Origin: Nostoc carneum NIES-2107
GTDB taxonomy: Bacteria > Cyanobacteriota > Cyanobacteriia > Cyanobacteriales > Nostocaceae
Direction of reading: 5' to 3'
Length of the DNA: 64,000 nucleotides
Assembly (NCBI GenBank): GCA_002368155.1
Contig: AP018180.1
Span: 4,530,989 to 4,594,988 of the forward strand
The first letter of the stretch is position 1; each line of letters begins with the position of its first letter. Under the pieces are notes generated by a model that was not told where the DNA came from, ran no database searches, and worked only from the letters and a program-made list of their open reading frames with translations. Positions 56,633 to 64,000 of this stretch are shown here, piece after piece. Made by a program: the position numbers and the translations under genes.

Positions 56633-57718
56633 ATGGATACTAAAGCTTCTATTTTGGTAATTGATGATGAACCCGATAACTTTGATGTTGTTGAAACACT
56701 ACTAGACGGTGAAAATTACCAACTATATTACGCGCCTAGTGGGAAACAAGCCTTAGAACGGCTGGAGAGTTTTCATCCCGATGTCATCTTACTAGATGTG
56801 ATGATGCCAGAAATGGATGGCATGGCAGTTTGTCGTCACATCAAATCCGATCCGCAATGGCAAGCTGTACCAATTATTATGGTGACAGCATTAACCGATA
56901 AAGAAGATTTAGCACGCTGTTTAGCAACTGGTGCAGATGATTTCATTAGTAAACCAGTTAACGGTGTTGAGTTACGCGCTAGAGTAAATTCTATGTTGCG
57001 GATTAAGCAGCAGTACGACAACCTGCAATCCTTGCTGAAACTGCGAGAAGACATGGTGAACATGATTGTTCATGATATGCGTAACCCGCTATCCAGTATT
57101 TTTCTCTCCACCGATATTCTGAAGTTACCTGGCTTAACACCCCAAAAACTGCAACGTAAACTCGAACAAATTGCGATCGCCTCCCAGCAACTACAATTAT
57201 TAATAGATAATTTGTTAATCATGGCCAAGTTAGAATCTGGCAAAATGATTCTCAACTATTCAGAAGTAGATATAGGCGAGCTGTGTTTGTTAGCTGTCGC
57301 TGATGTAGAAGCAATTACTGCTCAAAAGAACTTGAATTTAGTGACAGAATTACCGAATTTTAAAGACAATATCAAAGTTGATGCCTCTATCTTTCGGCGA
57401 GTATTAGATAATTTACTCTCTAACGCTATTAAATTTTCACCTTCCAACTCAGAAATTACTCTGCGCGCAGAATATTTGGAAGTAGGTGGAATAAAAGTAC
57501 AAGTTGCTGATTCCGGCCCTGGTGTTGCCAAAGATTTAAGGCAAAGTATTTTCGAGAAATATGAGATAGGCAATCTCATGCAAAATGTTTCACAAATTGG
57601 TTTAGGATTAGCCTTTTGCAAAATGGCAATTGAAGCACATCAAGGCAGTATCACTGTTGAAGATAATCATCCTCGAGGTACTATCTTTACAGTATTTCTC
57701 GCCAAAAATGCTCAATAA
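56633..57718 (+). CDS. Response regulator-histidine kinase hybrid downstream of the giant kinase
   Basis: A 361-residue soluble protein from ATG 56633 (a TTG at 56627 is less likely). The receiver has acidic D11/D12, phosphoacceptor Asp55 (VILLDVMMPEMDG) and Lys107 in ISKPVNG. The HisKA segment NMIVHDMRNPLSSIFLSTD has His147, and the ATPase has LLSNAIKFSPSNS, VADSGPGVAKD and IGLGLAFCKMA. It starts 12 bases after the giant kinase, so both come from one transcript, and the giant kinase's terminal receivers could exchange phosphate with it. Its architecture resembles the hybrid at 34601-35728 and suggests that both relays are built alike. Confidence 0.92.
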   Translation: MDTKASILVIDDEPDNFDVVETLLDGENYQLYYAPSGKQALERLESFHPDVILLDVMMPEMDGMAVCRHIKSDPQWQAVPIIMVTALTDKEDLARCLATGADDFISKPVNGVELRARVNSMLRIKQQYDNLQSLLKLREDMVNMIVHDMRNPLSSIFLSTDILKLPGLTPQKLQRKLEQIAIASQQLQLLIDNLLIMAKLESGKMILNYSEVDIGELCLLAVADVEAITAQKNLNLVTELPNFKDNIKVDASIFRRVLDNLLSNAIKFSPSNSEITLRAEYLEVGGIKVQVADSGPGVAKDLRQSIFEKYEIGNLMQNVSQIGLGLAFCKMAIEAHQGSITVEDNHPRGTIFTVFLAKNAQ

Positions 57719-57754
57719 AATACTTGAGCATATTTTATAGTCCAGTTCACGTAG

Positions 57755-57781
57755 GATGCGTTAGCGATAGCGTAACGCATC
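57755..57781. terminator. GATGCGTTA/TAACGCATC hairpin after the two-component genes
   Basis: A 9-bp stem in the 139-base gap between convergent genes. It belongs to the same hairpin family as 27328-27366, 29827-29854 and 35758-35780, and may serve as a bidirectional terminator. Confidence 0.45.
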
Positions 57782-57857
57782 AGCACCAAAGCTTTTTGTG
57801 CGTTACTAATTCCCACTCTCTTCATTTCCGAAATCCTTGCACCTTATAAATAGCCTT

Positions 57858-58619
57858 TTAACTCGATAATCTCTTATCTTTAACTTGGTTAGAAGTAGCT
57901 TCTAAAAAATCAGTAAAAACCTGAATAAACTTATGTATTCCCTCACTACCACCAGCAATTAAACCGCCAGTTAATAAGGCATCCAAACAACGAAATATAC
58001 TTATTTGAATAGTGTTAGTTGTATCAATAATAATTAGCGGTTCAATGCAGCGAATACCTATGGCGCTGATTAATAAACCGCATAATAAAGATGTCCATAA
58101 AGCGATTATTCTAGTATCCGACTTGTAAGCTAATCGTTTTCGCTCTTTTTCATTTACATCTTTAACTCTGGCAGTTAAATCATCAATATGGGGTTGTAAC
58201 TTAGTAAGTACATCTGCTGGAGTTTGACTAAAATTTTGAATTAGCTGCTGTTCTAAGGTACTTCCGCCTGACTCATTCACAATAATAGGGTTAGGGTCTA
58301 AAGGTGGTATCTGATTTTCTGGTTGCTGTTCTGGAATCAGCTTTCGTCGTTCGGCAATTATGGCATTTTGTTGTTGAATACTCATTTCTAACTGTTCTGT
58401 AGTTGGGCCACGCCAGGTAGTAATAAAAACTTCTAAAGAACGCTCCAATAAAAGAGAAATGAACAGCGGTAAAGTGAGTACCTGAACAACATCTTCAAAA
58501 CCAAAAGATTTTAATACCAATGGTTGCGGTGATAACCAAGCGGTAAAAGTTACTAACAGAAAACTAATAGTTATTAATAAGAAAAATAGCGGAGATTCCA
58601 GAGAAATTTTGAGCAACAT
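57858..58619 (-). CDS. Hypothetical membrane protein, holin-like C-terminal motif
   Basis: A 253-residue protein. Two hydrophobic helices lie near the N-terminus (about residues 10-30 and 40-60), a long polar and partly coiled-coil region spans about 70-165, and two more helices lie at about 170-225. The C-terminal LLTGGLIAGGSEGIHKFIQV motif recurs in small holin-like or membrane proteins of bacteria with no assigned role. It stands alone between the convergent kinase genes and STRRs. Function is unknown. Confidence 0.65.
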   Translation of the reverse strand: MLLKISLESPLFFLLITISFLLVTFTAWLSPQPLVLKSFGFEDVVQVLTLPLFISLLLERSLEVFITTWRGPTTEQLEMSIQQQNAIIAERRKLIPEQQPENQIPPLDPNPIIVNESGGSTLEQQLIQNFSQTPADVLTKLQPHIDDLTARVKDVNEKERKRLAYKSDTRIIALWTSLLCGLLISAIGIRCIEPLIIIDTTNTIQISIFRCLDALLTGGLIAGGSEGIHKFIQVFTDFLEATSNQVKDKRLSS

Positions 58620-58683
58620 CCCTATAGTCCTGTTCTACCCACAATACCTAAGACACAGGGAAATGGAGAATAGCAGGAAGAAA

Positions 58684-58735
58684 TGGGGATTGGGGGACTG
58701 GGGACTGGGGATCGGGGATTGGGGATTGGGGATGA
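58684..58735. repeat. Short tandem repeat, GGGGACT/GGGGATT heptamers
   Basis: About seven copies of the 7-bp unit, the same family as at 19806, 45851 and 63971. Confidence 0.8.
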
Positions 58736-58751
58736 GGAGACAGGGAAATAT

Positions 58752-58813
58752 TCCAATTACCAATTACCCATTACCAATTACCCATTACCAAATGACAAAT
58801 GACAAATGACAAA
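58752..58813. repeat. Short tandem repeats, CAATTACC/CATTACC then AATGACA
   Basis: Five units of CCAATTA/CCCATTA type, followed by three copies of AATGACA, ending at the cysE stop codon. The 3' flank of cysE therefore holds only low-complexity sequence. Confidence 0.75.
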
Positions 58814-58814
58814 T

Positions 58815-59540
58815 TTATATTCCCGCACCATCTAGAAAGTCTTCGATGACGCGATCGCTTTCGGTTGTACTGGGGTGGGGTTCGGGAATATGTACGTGAA
58901 TGGGCGAAAAGTTGGACTCGGCTTGCAATTGTTCTAGCTGTTTCTCTAAAGATTTCACTCTTTCAAATAAGGCGCGGATGGCTTCGGCTTCTACGTCCCG
59001 GACTTTACCGTGAGCGAGAAAATCACCACTGAGGTTGTTTTGGCGGGTTATTCTTCCAGGTATACCGACGACAGTGCTATCGCTGGGTACATCTCGCAGT
59101 ACTACCGAACCTGCTCCCACACGAACGCGATCGCCTAATTGAATATTTCCTAAAACCTTGGCACCTGCACCTACAACTACATGGCTACCTAATGTGGGAT
59201 GGCGCTTACCGCTTTCTTTTCCTGTCCCACCAAGGGTTACGCCTTGGTAAATCAAAGCATAATCACCGATGATTGCTGTCTCGCCAATTACTACTCCCAT
59301 TCCGTGGTCGATAAATACACCTTTACCAATCACTGCACCTGGGTGAATTTCAATCCCTGTGAGAAACCGACTGATATGGGAAATAAATCTCGGTATGACA
59401 GGAATCCCGATTTTATAGAGCCTGTGGGCTAGGCGATGAAATAGCAAGGCTTGCAGCCCAGGATAACAAAACAATACCTCTAGCCAGTTACGAGCTGCGG
59501 GATCGCGCTCATAAATTGTTCGCAAATCAGTTAGCAACAT
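58815..59540 (-). CDS. cysE: Serine O-acetyltransferase
   Basis: Makes O-acetylserine from serine and acetyl-CoA, the first step of cysteine synthesis. The 241-residue protein is of the short EpsC/CysE type. The helical N-terminus has [20 protein letters not shown] and [13 protein letters not shown]; the left-handed beta helix has [20 protein letters not shown] (catalytic His in [10 protein letters not shown]), [20 protein letters not shown] and VGIPGRI. The C-terminal 60 residues include an extra helix. It is divergent from the Rrf2-cysK genes, sharing a 203-base promoter region with them. Confidence 0.95.
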   Translation of the reverse strand: MLLTDLRTIYERDPAARNWLEVLFCYPGLQALLFHRLAHRLYKIGIPVIPRFISHISRFLTGIEIHPGAVIGKGVFIDHGMGVVIGETAIIGDYALIYQGVTLGGTGKESGKRHPTLGSHVVVGAGAKVLGNIQLGDRVRVGAGSVVLRDVPSDSTVVGIPGRITRQNNLSGDFLAHGKVRDVEAEAIRALFERVKSLEKQLEQLQAESNFSPIHVHIPEPHPSTTESDRVIEDFLDGAGI

Positions 59541-59743
59541 ACATCAGTTGTGGGTGAGATGGTTGTTGGTGGGAGGTTCTGAAATTTTTCCAAAATCTTC
59601 AGACTATTTATCTGAATTTTATAAGATAATCTACGGTAAGTCGATAAAATTAAGCGTATTTGTGAGTTGGATTACGTTGCGTTTAAGCAGTAATATTTAG
59701 TTTCACATAAAACCCGGTAAATCCATCGACCAACGGTAGTATA

Positions 59744-60211
59744 GTGAGTACAGACTTGAATAGCCAAAACTACGCTCTCCTGGATCTGTCTTCCAAAGTT
59801 GAATATGCTCTGCTGGCACTTTTAGAGTTAGCAAGCAACCACAGCAAAAAAGTTCCTCTCACGATGAGCGAAATCACCGCCAAACAGCCCATACCAGAAC
59901 GTTATCTAGAACAAATTTTGACCAACCTCCGGCGTGCTGGTGTGGTACAGAGTCAACGTGGCTCGAAAGGCGGTTTCGTTTTAGTTCGTGAGCCTTGGCA
60001 AATTACCTTACTGGAGATTGTCACGGTAGTGGAAGGTGAGCGCAAAGACAAAGACAGCTCTACATCTCCAACGCTAGAAAGGAGTTTAGTGCTGGAAGTT
60101 TGGGAGCAAGCTAATACAGCCTCAATACAGGTTTTAAATAGCTACACACTCCAAGATTTATGTCAGCAAAAAGAAGCTCGTTTACAGCAGAGTCCCATGT
60201 ATTACATTTAG
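59744..60211 (+). CDS. Rrf2-family transcriptional regulator (CymR-like context)
   Basis: A 155-residue winged-helix regulator starting at GTG 59744. The DNA-binding part has [40 protein letters not shown] and [17 protein letters not shown], all typical of Rrf2. There is only one Cys (in [11 protein letters not shown]), so it lacks the three-Cys iron-sulfur cluster of IscR or NsrR; this is the situation in Bacillus CymR, the cysteine-metabolism repressor. It precedes cysK by 19 bases and is divergent from cysE. It probably controls these genes (inference). Confidence 0.88.
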   Translation: MSTDLNSQNYALLDLSSKVEYALLALLELASNHSKKVPLTMSEITAKQPIPERYLEQILTNLRRAGVVQSQRGSKGGFVLVREPWQITLLEIVTVVEGERKDKDSSTSPTLERSLVLEVWEQANTASIQVLNSYTLQDLCQQKEARLQQSPMYYI

Positions 60212-60230
60212 TTACGCAGGAGTACCCCTT

Positions 60231-61193
60231 ATGCGGATAGCCAAAGATATTACACAGTTAGTCGGACGGACTCCTTTAGTTCAATTAAATAAGATTCCCC
60301 AAGCTGCAGGCGCACTGGCTCAGATTGTAGTGAAGCTAGAAAGCATGAACCCAGCGTCTTCTGTAAAAGACAGAATTGGTGTCAGCATGGTGGAAGCGGC
60401 GGAAAAAGGCGGTTGGATTGAGCCAGGAAAAACCATTTTGGTAGAACCAACCTCCGGTAATACAGGGATTGCCTTAGCAATGGTAGCCGCCGCTAAGGGC
60501 TACCATCTTATTCTAGCCATGCCTGATACGATGAGCCAGGAACGCCGCGCTATGCTCAAAGCTTATGGCGCGCAATTAGAATTAACTCCTGGCGTGGAAG
60601 GGATGCGGGGAGCGATCGCCCGGGCTGAGGAAATTGTTGCCAACACACCCAATGCTTATATGTTGCAGCAGTTCCGTAACCCTGCTAATCCCAAAGTTCA
60701 TGCTTTAACTACCGCCGAAGAAATCTGGGCCGATACAGATGGACAGGTAGATATCCTCATCGCCGGAGTTGGTACTGGCGGGACGATTACAGGCGTTTCT
60801 GAAGTGATTAAACAACGTAAACCCAGTTTTAAAGCGATCGCAGTTGAGCCTAGCAATAGCCCTGTCTTAGCAGGTGGTAAACCAGGCCCCCACAAAATTC
60901 AAGGAATTGGCCCTGGATTTGTCCCAGCAATTTACCGTCCAGATCTTGTGGATGAAGTGATTCAAGTTAGTGACGAACAGGCGATATCTTATAGCCGTCG
61001 GTTAGCCAAAGAAGAAGGATTACTATCAGGTATTTCTGCAGGTGCAGCTTTGTATGCGGCGCTTGTAGTCGCCCAGCGTCCAGAAAATGAGGGACGTTTG
61101 ATTGTGATGGTGCAGCCTAGCTTCGGCGAACGCTACCTCAGCACCTCATTATTTAGAGATCCAGAGGAAAGTGAATGGTTAAGTAAAGTCTAA
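60231..61193 (+). CDS. cysK: Cysteine synthase A (O-acetylserine sulfhydrylase)
   Basis: Combines O-acetylserine and sulfide to cysteine with pyridoxal phosphate. The 320-residue protein has the PLP Lys46 in [11 protein letters not shown], the substrate loop [12 protein letters not shown], the phosphate-binding [12 protein letters not shown] and the [11 protein letters not shown] segment. The length and motifs fit CysK rather than CysM. It lies 19 bases behind the Rrf2 gene in the same operon. Its 3' end overlaps the convergent CadD-like gene by 4 bases, so there is no room for a separate terminator. Confidence 0.95.
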   Translation: MRIAKDITQLVGRTPLVQLNKIPQAAGALAQIVVKLESMNPASSVKDRIGVSMVEAAEKGGWIEPGKTILVEPTSGNTGIALAMVAAAKGYHLILAMPDTMSQERRAMLKAYGAQLELTPGVEGMRGAIARAEEIVANTPNAYMLQQFRNPANPKVHALTTAEEIWADTDGQVDILIAGVGTGGTITGVSEVIKQRKPSFKAIAVEPSNSPVLAGGKPGPHKIQGIGPGFVPAIYRPDLVDEVIQVSDEQAISYSRRLAKEEGLLSGISAGAALYAALVVAQRPENEGRLIVMVQPSFGERYLSTSLFRDPEESEWLSKV

Positions 61194-61873
61194 TGCCTAA
61201 TTTTTTCAACTTCTTGGGCATTTTCATGATTTTTTAACAAAATCGTCAAACAAAGACAACTAGCACCTAGCTTTATTAGGCTTAAAGCTTGACTCTTCAA
61301 TACAATAAAAACACCTAATCCCATCAGAACAAAAGGCACAATCTTGTTGCCATAGCGAATTAAGAAATTCGCTATTATTTGCTGATGGGTTAGTTGGTAT
61401 GTAGCGTAACACCATATTCCTAAAAGCAGAAAGAATAGAGCAATAATTATCAGTAAATTTTCTAAATTATTGTTAGCAAATAAAGGTACATAAACACTAA
61501 TATTATCGCTGCCATTAGCAATAGTCAGTGATGCCACAATTGCTATATTAGAATCTGCAGAGTCTGCAATTTCTGTTCCTAATTCCTCCGTCGGTTTTTC
61601 TTGCCAATTTACCAAGCTACTAATACCAATAGATAGGGGCAATAAGCCCAGTAAGCCAATCCAATTTGGTGGTAAAATTAATCCTCCAAAAAAACCGGGA
61701 AGGCTGAGAATTATTAATATAGTGAAGCCTAAATATTGCCCAAAAATTATATGACGAGGACGGAAGTTAGGATTAATTTGGGCAAAAAATAGCAACAAAA
61801 TTACAATATCATCAACGTTTGTAGCGCTAAAAGCAGCAATTGCAGTGCTAATTGTTGTGATTAACTCACTCAT
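61190..61873 (-). CDS. CadD-like cadmium resistance transporter (first copy)
   Basis: A 227-residue membrane protein with about six helices. It opens [20 protein letters not shown] followed by [12 protein letters not shown], and contains [20 protein letters not shown] and [20 protein letters not shown], the patterns of the CadD family of cadmium-resistance permeases. It is divergent from a paralog 104 bases away and overlaps cysK by 4 bases tail to tail. Cysteine and metal-resistance genes side by side suggest a thiol/heavy-metal theme, though a non-cadmium cation role is possible. Confidence 0.85.
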   Translation of the reverse strand: MSELITTISTAIAAFSATNVDDIVILLLFFAQINPNFRPRHIIFGQYLGFTILIILSLPGFFGGLILPPNWIGLLGLLPLSIGISSLVNWQEKPTEELGTEIADSADSNIAIVASLTIANGSDNISVYVPLFANNNLENLLIIIALFFLLLGIWCYATYQLTHQQIIANFLIRYGNKIVPFVLMGLGVFIVLKSQALSLIKLGASCLCLTILLKNHENAQEVEKIRH

Positions 61874-61977
61874 ATATTTAAGGATATACCCAACATCCTA
61901 ACTACGAGAGTATTTTATTTGACTTTGAGGAGTTCTTAATTTGGTATGGTGTAAATTGTATATTTTCATCAGCCACC

Positions 61978-62637
61978 ATGAGTCAGCTTGGTACAGCTTT
62001 TACAGAAGGAATAATCGCTTTTGCAGCTACAAATATCGATGACATACTTATCCTACTGTTATTTTTTTCCCAAATAGATACTAACTTTCGGCGGCGACAT
62101 ATTTTTATTGGTCAGTACCTTGGTTTTGCGGCGATTATTCTGGCTAGCTTACCAGGATTTTTTGGTGGTTTAGTCGTACCGCGAGAATGGATTGGATTAC
62201 TGGGAATACTACCCATCGCCATTGGTATTAAGCACTTACTAAAAAGAGAAGAAGATACTACAGAAGTGCAAACAGTATCTGATGATTTTACACAAACATC
62301 ACCCCATAACCGCATACTTGCTGTAATTTGGAGTGTTCTGCATCCTTATACCTATAAAGTAGCAGCAGTCACAATCGCCAATGGTGGCGACAATATTAGT
62401 ATATATATCCCCTTATTTGCTGGTCAGAGCCTTAGCAGCTTAGGAGTGATTTTAATCGTCTTTTTTGTGATGGTAGGAATTTGGTGTGCGATCGCTTATT
62501 TCTTAAGCCGTCACCCTGCCATTGCATATATTTTAAGTCGCTACGGCAAGTACATCGTTCCTTTTGTATTGATTGGCTTGGGGCTGTTCATTATGTACGA
62601 ACGTGGTACATTCAGCTTACTACCTTGGTTTAAGTAA
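61978..62637 (+). CDS. CadD-like cadmium resistance transporter (second copy)
   Basis: A 219-residue membrane protein and clear paralog of the gene at 61190. It has FAATNIDDILILLLFFSQ, IGQYLGFAAIILASLPGFFG and VTIANGGDNISIYIPLFAGQ, then a hydrophobic C-terminus. The two genes share a 104-base divergent promoter region, which may bind a common regulator. The copies are well diverged, so this is not a recent duplication and the two may have different ions or form a hetero-complex. Confidence 0.86.
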   Translation: MSQLGTAFTEGIIAFAATNIDDILILLLFFSQIDTNFRRRHIFIGQYLGFAAIILASLPGFFGGLVVPREWIGLLGILPIAIGIKHLLKREEDTTEVQTVSDDFTQTSPHNRILAVIWSVLHPYTYKVAAVTIANGGDNISIYIPLFAGQSLSSLGVILIVFFVMVGIWCAIAYFLSRHPAIAYILSRYGKYIVPFVLIGLGLFIMYERGTFSLLPWFK

Positions 62638-62716
62638 AGTATTGGGTGATGAATGCTTCACCTTTGAACCGCAAAATTATACTCTTTAATAAAAACGTAA
62701 ATCTGCTAAAACCAGC

Positions 62717-63532
62717 GTGCAAACTGACAAAATCTTTTATAGCTTATTTCAAGCATTCCCCAGCATATTTTTTGCGATTATTGGCGACACGACTACCAAC
62801 GCCAGTGCTTATGAATTTGTGTCACTCGAACTGAAAGAAACTGCTTTTCGCATTGATGGGGTGTTTATCCCTGAAAGTGAAACCGCAAACCAACCCTTAT
62901 ACTTTGCAGAAGTCCAGTTTCAGCAAGACGCAAACTTTTATAGACGCTTCTTTGCCGAAATATTTCTTTACCTACGTCAAAACCCATCAGTGAATTTTTG
63001 GCGTGCTGTTGTCATCTATCCCCAACGCAGTTTAGATCCAGACGATCAAATACCATATCGCTTATTGCTCGATAGTTTCCAAGTCCAACGAATTTATTTA
63101 GATGAACTAGGAACAGCAACAGAAAATTCTCTTCAAGTCGCCATTGTGAAATTAATTATTGAGGGCGAAGATACCGCAATTGACAGAGGTAGAGACCTAA
63201 TTATACAAGCCAGAAATCAACTGGCTGATGAAACAACTAAAAAGCAAATTGTAGAATTAATAGAAACTATCCTGTTGTACAAATTTACCAGACTGAGCCG
63301 AGAGGAGTTGGCAGCAATGTTAGGTATAGATGAAGAATTCAAAAAAACAAGAATGTATCAATCAATCAAGCAGGATGGCTTGGAAGAAGGTAGACAAGAA
63401 GGAAGACAGGAAGCGAAGTTAGAAGCTGTACCCAGGTTACTAGCTTTGGGATTGGCTGTAGAACAAGTAGCCCAAGCTTTAGATTTAACGGTGGAACAAG
63501 TACAACAAGCCGCAGGGAATCAGCCTAGTTGA
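62717..63532 (+). CDS. Rpn/DUF2887-family protein (PD-(D/E)xK nuclease-like)
   Basis: A 271-residue protein from GTG 62717. It begins MQTDKIFYSLFQAFPSIFFA; residues about 30-130 have AFRIDGVFIPES, PLYFAEVQFQQDANFYRRFF and VVIYPQRSLDP, the pattern of the DUF2887/Rpn (recombination-promoting nuclease or putative transposase) group. Acidic residues in RIDGVF and AEVQF may be catalytic. The C-terminal part is charged and helical (EEGRQEGRQEAKLEAVPRLL), as is common. These genes are numerous in cyanobacteria and move within genomes; the activity here is untested. Confidence 0.85.
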   Translation: MQTDKIFYSLFQAFPSIFFAIIGDTTTNASAYEFVSLELKETAFRIDGVFIPESETANQPLYFAEVQFQQDANFYRRFFAEIFLYLRQNPSVNFWRAVVIYPQRSLDPDDQIPYRLLLDSFQVQRIYLDELGTATENSLQVAIVKLIIEGEDTAIDRGRDLIIQARNQLADETTKKQIVELIETILLYKFTRLSREELAAMLGIDEEFKKTRMYQSIKQDGLEEGRQEGRQEAKLEAVPRLLALGLAVEQVAQALDLTVEQVQQAAGNQPS

Positions 63533-63638
63533 TAGCACCTGCGGCTTGCTGTCTATTAATTAGAAAATGCGGGAGAGTCCGCTTGGGACAGAGTATTTTT
63601 ATTCTCTCCTATGCCCAATGCCCCATGCCCCAAATGAA

Positions 63639-63878
63639 TTACATTTTGCCGTGCTGCATTACTTGTTGCAGATGATTACGGATTTCTTGAGCTTGCTCAA
63701 TATCAGACTGCCGCAATTTTTGGAATAACTCTACGCAGGGCTGAGAGTTAGCTTCCTGCGCGTCTTTAATGTAAACATCGTAAGCTTTAACTGCTTCTGC
63801 TTTATTGTGCAGCACAGTTACAAAATCGTACTCTAGGTTGCTAATCGGTTGTTGAGATTGTCCGTTACCTGTAGCCAT
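63639..63878 (-). CDS. Small conserved cyanobacterial protein
   Basis: A 79-residue acidic, all-helical protein starting MATGNGQSQQPISNLEYDFV, with ELFQKLRQSDIEQAQEIRNH near the end. The spacing of helices recalls small ferritin-like or bacterial helical-bundle proteins, but no metal ligands are assigned. It appears to be a family restricted to cyanobacteria. It is monocistronic on the minus strand. Confidence 0.7.
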   Translation of the reverse strand: MATGNGQSQQPISNLEYDFVTVLHNKAEAVKAYDVYIKDAQEANSQPCVELFQKLRQSDIEQAQEIRNHLQQVMQHGKM

Positions 63879-63970
63879 AAAATCTACTCTCCTTTAGGTT
63901 CTTAACTAATTTCTACCTACCGTCAAAGGAGGCTTCATCTTCCCAGAAGCGTAGAAAAAATTACTTCTGA

Positions 63971-64000
63971 GTTGGGGATTGGGGACTGGGGATTGGGGAT
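63971..64000. repeat. Short tandem repeat at window end, GGGGATT heptamers
   Basis: Four units of GGGGATT/GGGGACT running off the right end of the window. Confidence 0.75.

Noticed and set aside
1..64000. tRNA, rRNA or intact transposase genes
   Set aside because: No cloverleaf with a plausible anticodon arm, no rRNA segment and no full DDE-type frame were recognised by eye; a tRNAscan or ISfinder search would settle it.

Overview
The window looks like chromosome of a filamentous, Nostocales-type cyanobacterium. The signs are chlorophyll synthase (chlG), very frequent GCGATCGC (HIP1) octamers, many short tandem repeats (GGGGACT/GGGGATT, ATGCCCT/ATGCCCC and AATTACC types) between genes, several MITE-like elements, and cyanobacterial families such as CYP120-type P450, DUF2862, TPR-CHAT, multi-PAS kinases and a cyanobacteriochrome GAF domain. 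No rRNA, tRNA, CRISPR array or intact transposase was seen.

Layout. 1-1701: 3' part of pyk, with a MITE between its stop codon and its terminator, then a small minus-strand pair whose second member is a broken PIN-domain gene. 1745-17185: a minus-strand cell-surface polysaccharide locus of the ABC-transporter type. In transcription order it holds wzm, wzt, an acyltransferase, a coiled-coil methyltransferase, several GT4 and GT2 glycosyltransferases, a small methyltransferase, a GT-C-like membrane protein, an EmrE-like protein, gmd and two more GT4 enzymes. 17486-21458: Uma2 nuclease, DUF2862, an ArsA-like ATPase with an Hsp20-like tail, chlG and a small membrane protein. 22120-27324: a 1734-residue RTX protein, probably type I secreted, combining Calx-beta, choice-of-anchor I and nuclease/phosphatase (EEP) domains. 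27476-29568: P450 and a membrane protein.

29979-35728: an 8-PAS histidine kinase, an Rcp1-like response regulator and a receiver-kinase hybrid. 36001-45589: a phosphoribosyltransferase; an ECF sigma factor, candidate membrane anti-sigma and Spy-like periplasmic protein behind a candidate ECF-type promoter; a DUF1800/DUF1501 exported pair separated by a 42-bp minisatellite; a TPR-CHAT protein and a small exported protein. 46235-57718: a 3461-residue sensor kinase (REC, dual-cysteine cyanobacteriochrome GAF, about 20 PAS, HisKA, HATPase, REC, REC), followed after 12 bases by another receiver-kinase hybrid. 57858-63878: a membrane protein, cysE divergent from an Rrf2 regulator and cysK, two divergent CadD-like transporters, an Rpn-type protein and a small conserved protein.

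How genes fit together: the first 17 kb should build, modify, terminate and export one surface glycan. The kinase blocks look like multi-step phosphorelays, one of them probably light-responsive. The cysE / Rrf2-cysK arrangement recalls the CymR-CysK circuit of Bacillus. The most striking items are the giant kinase with its apparent DXCF photosensor, its eight-copy PAS array and an intergenic-type repeat inserted in frame in its ATPase domain; the coiled-coil methyltransferase as a possible chain-length ruler; and the minisatellite abutting the DUF1501 gene.
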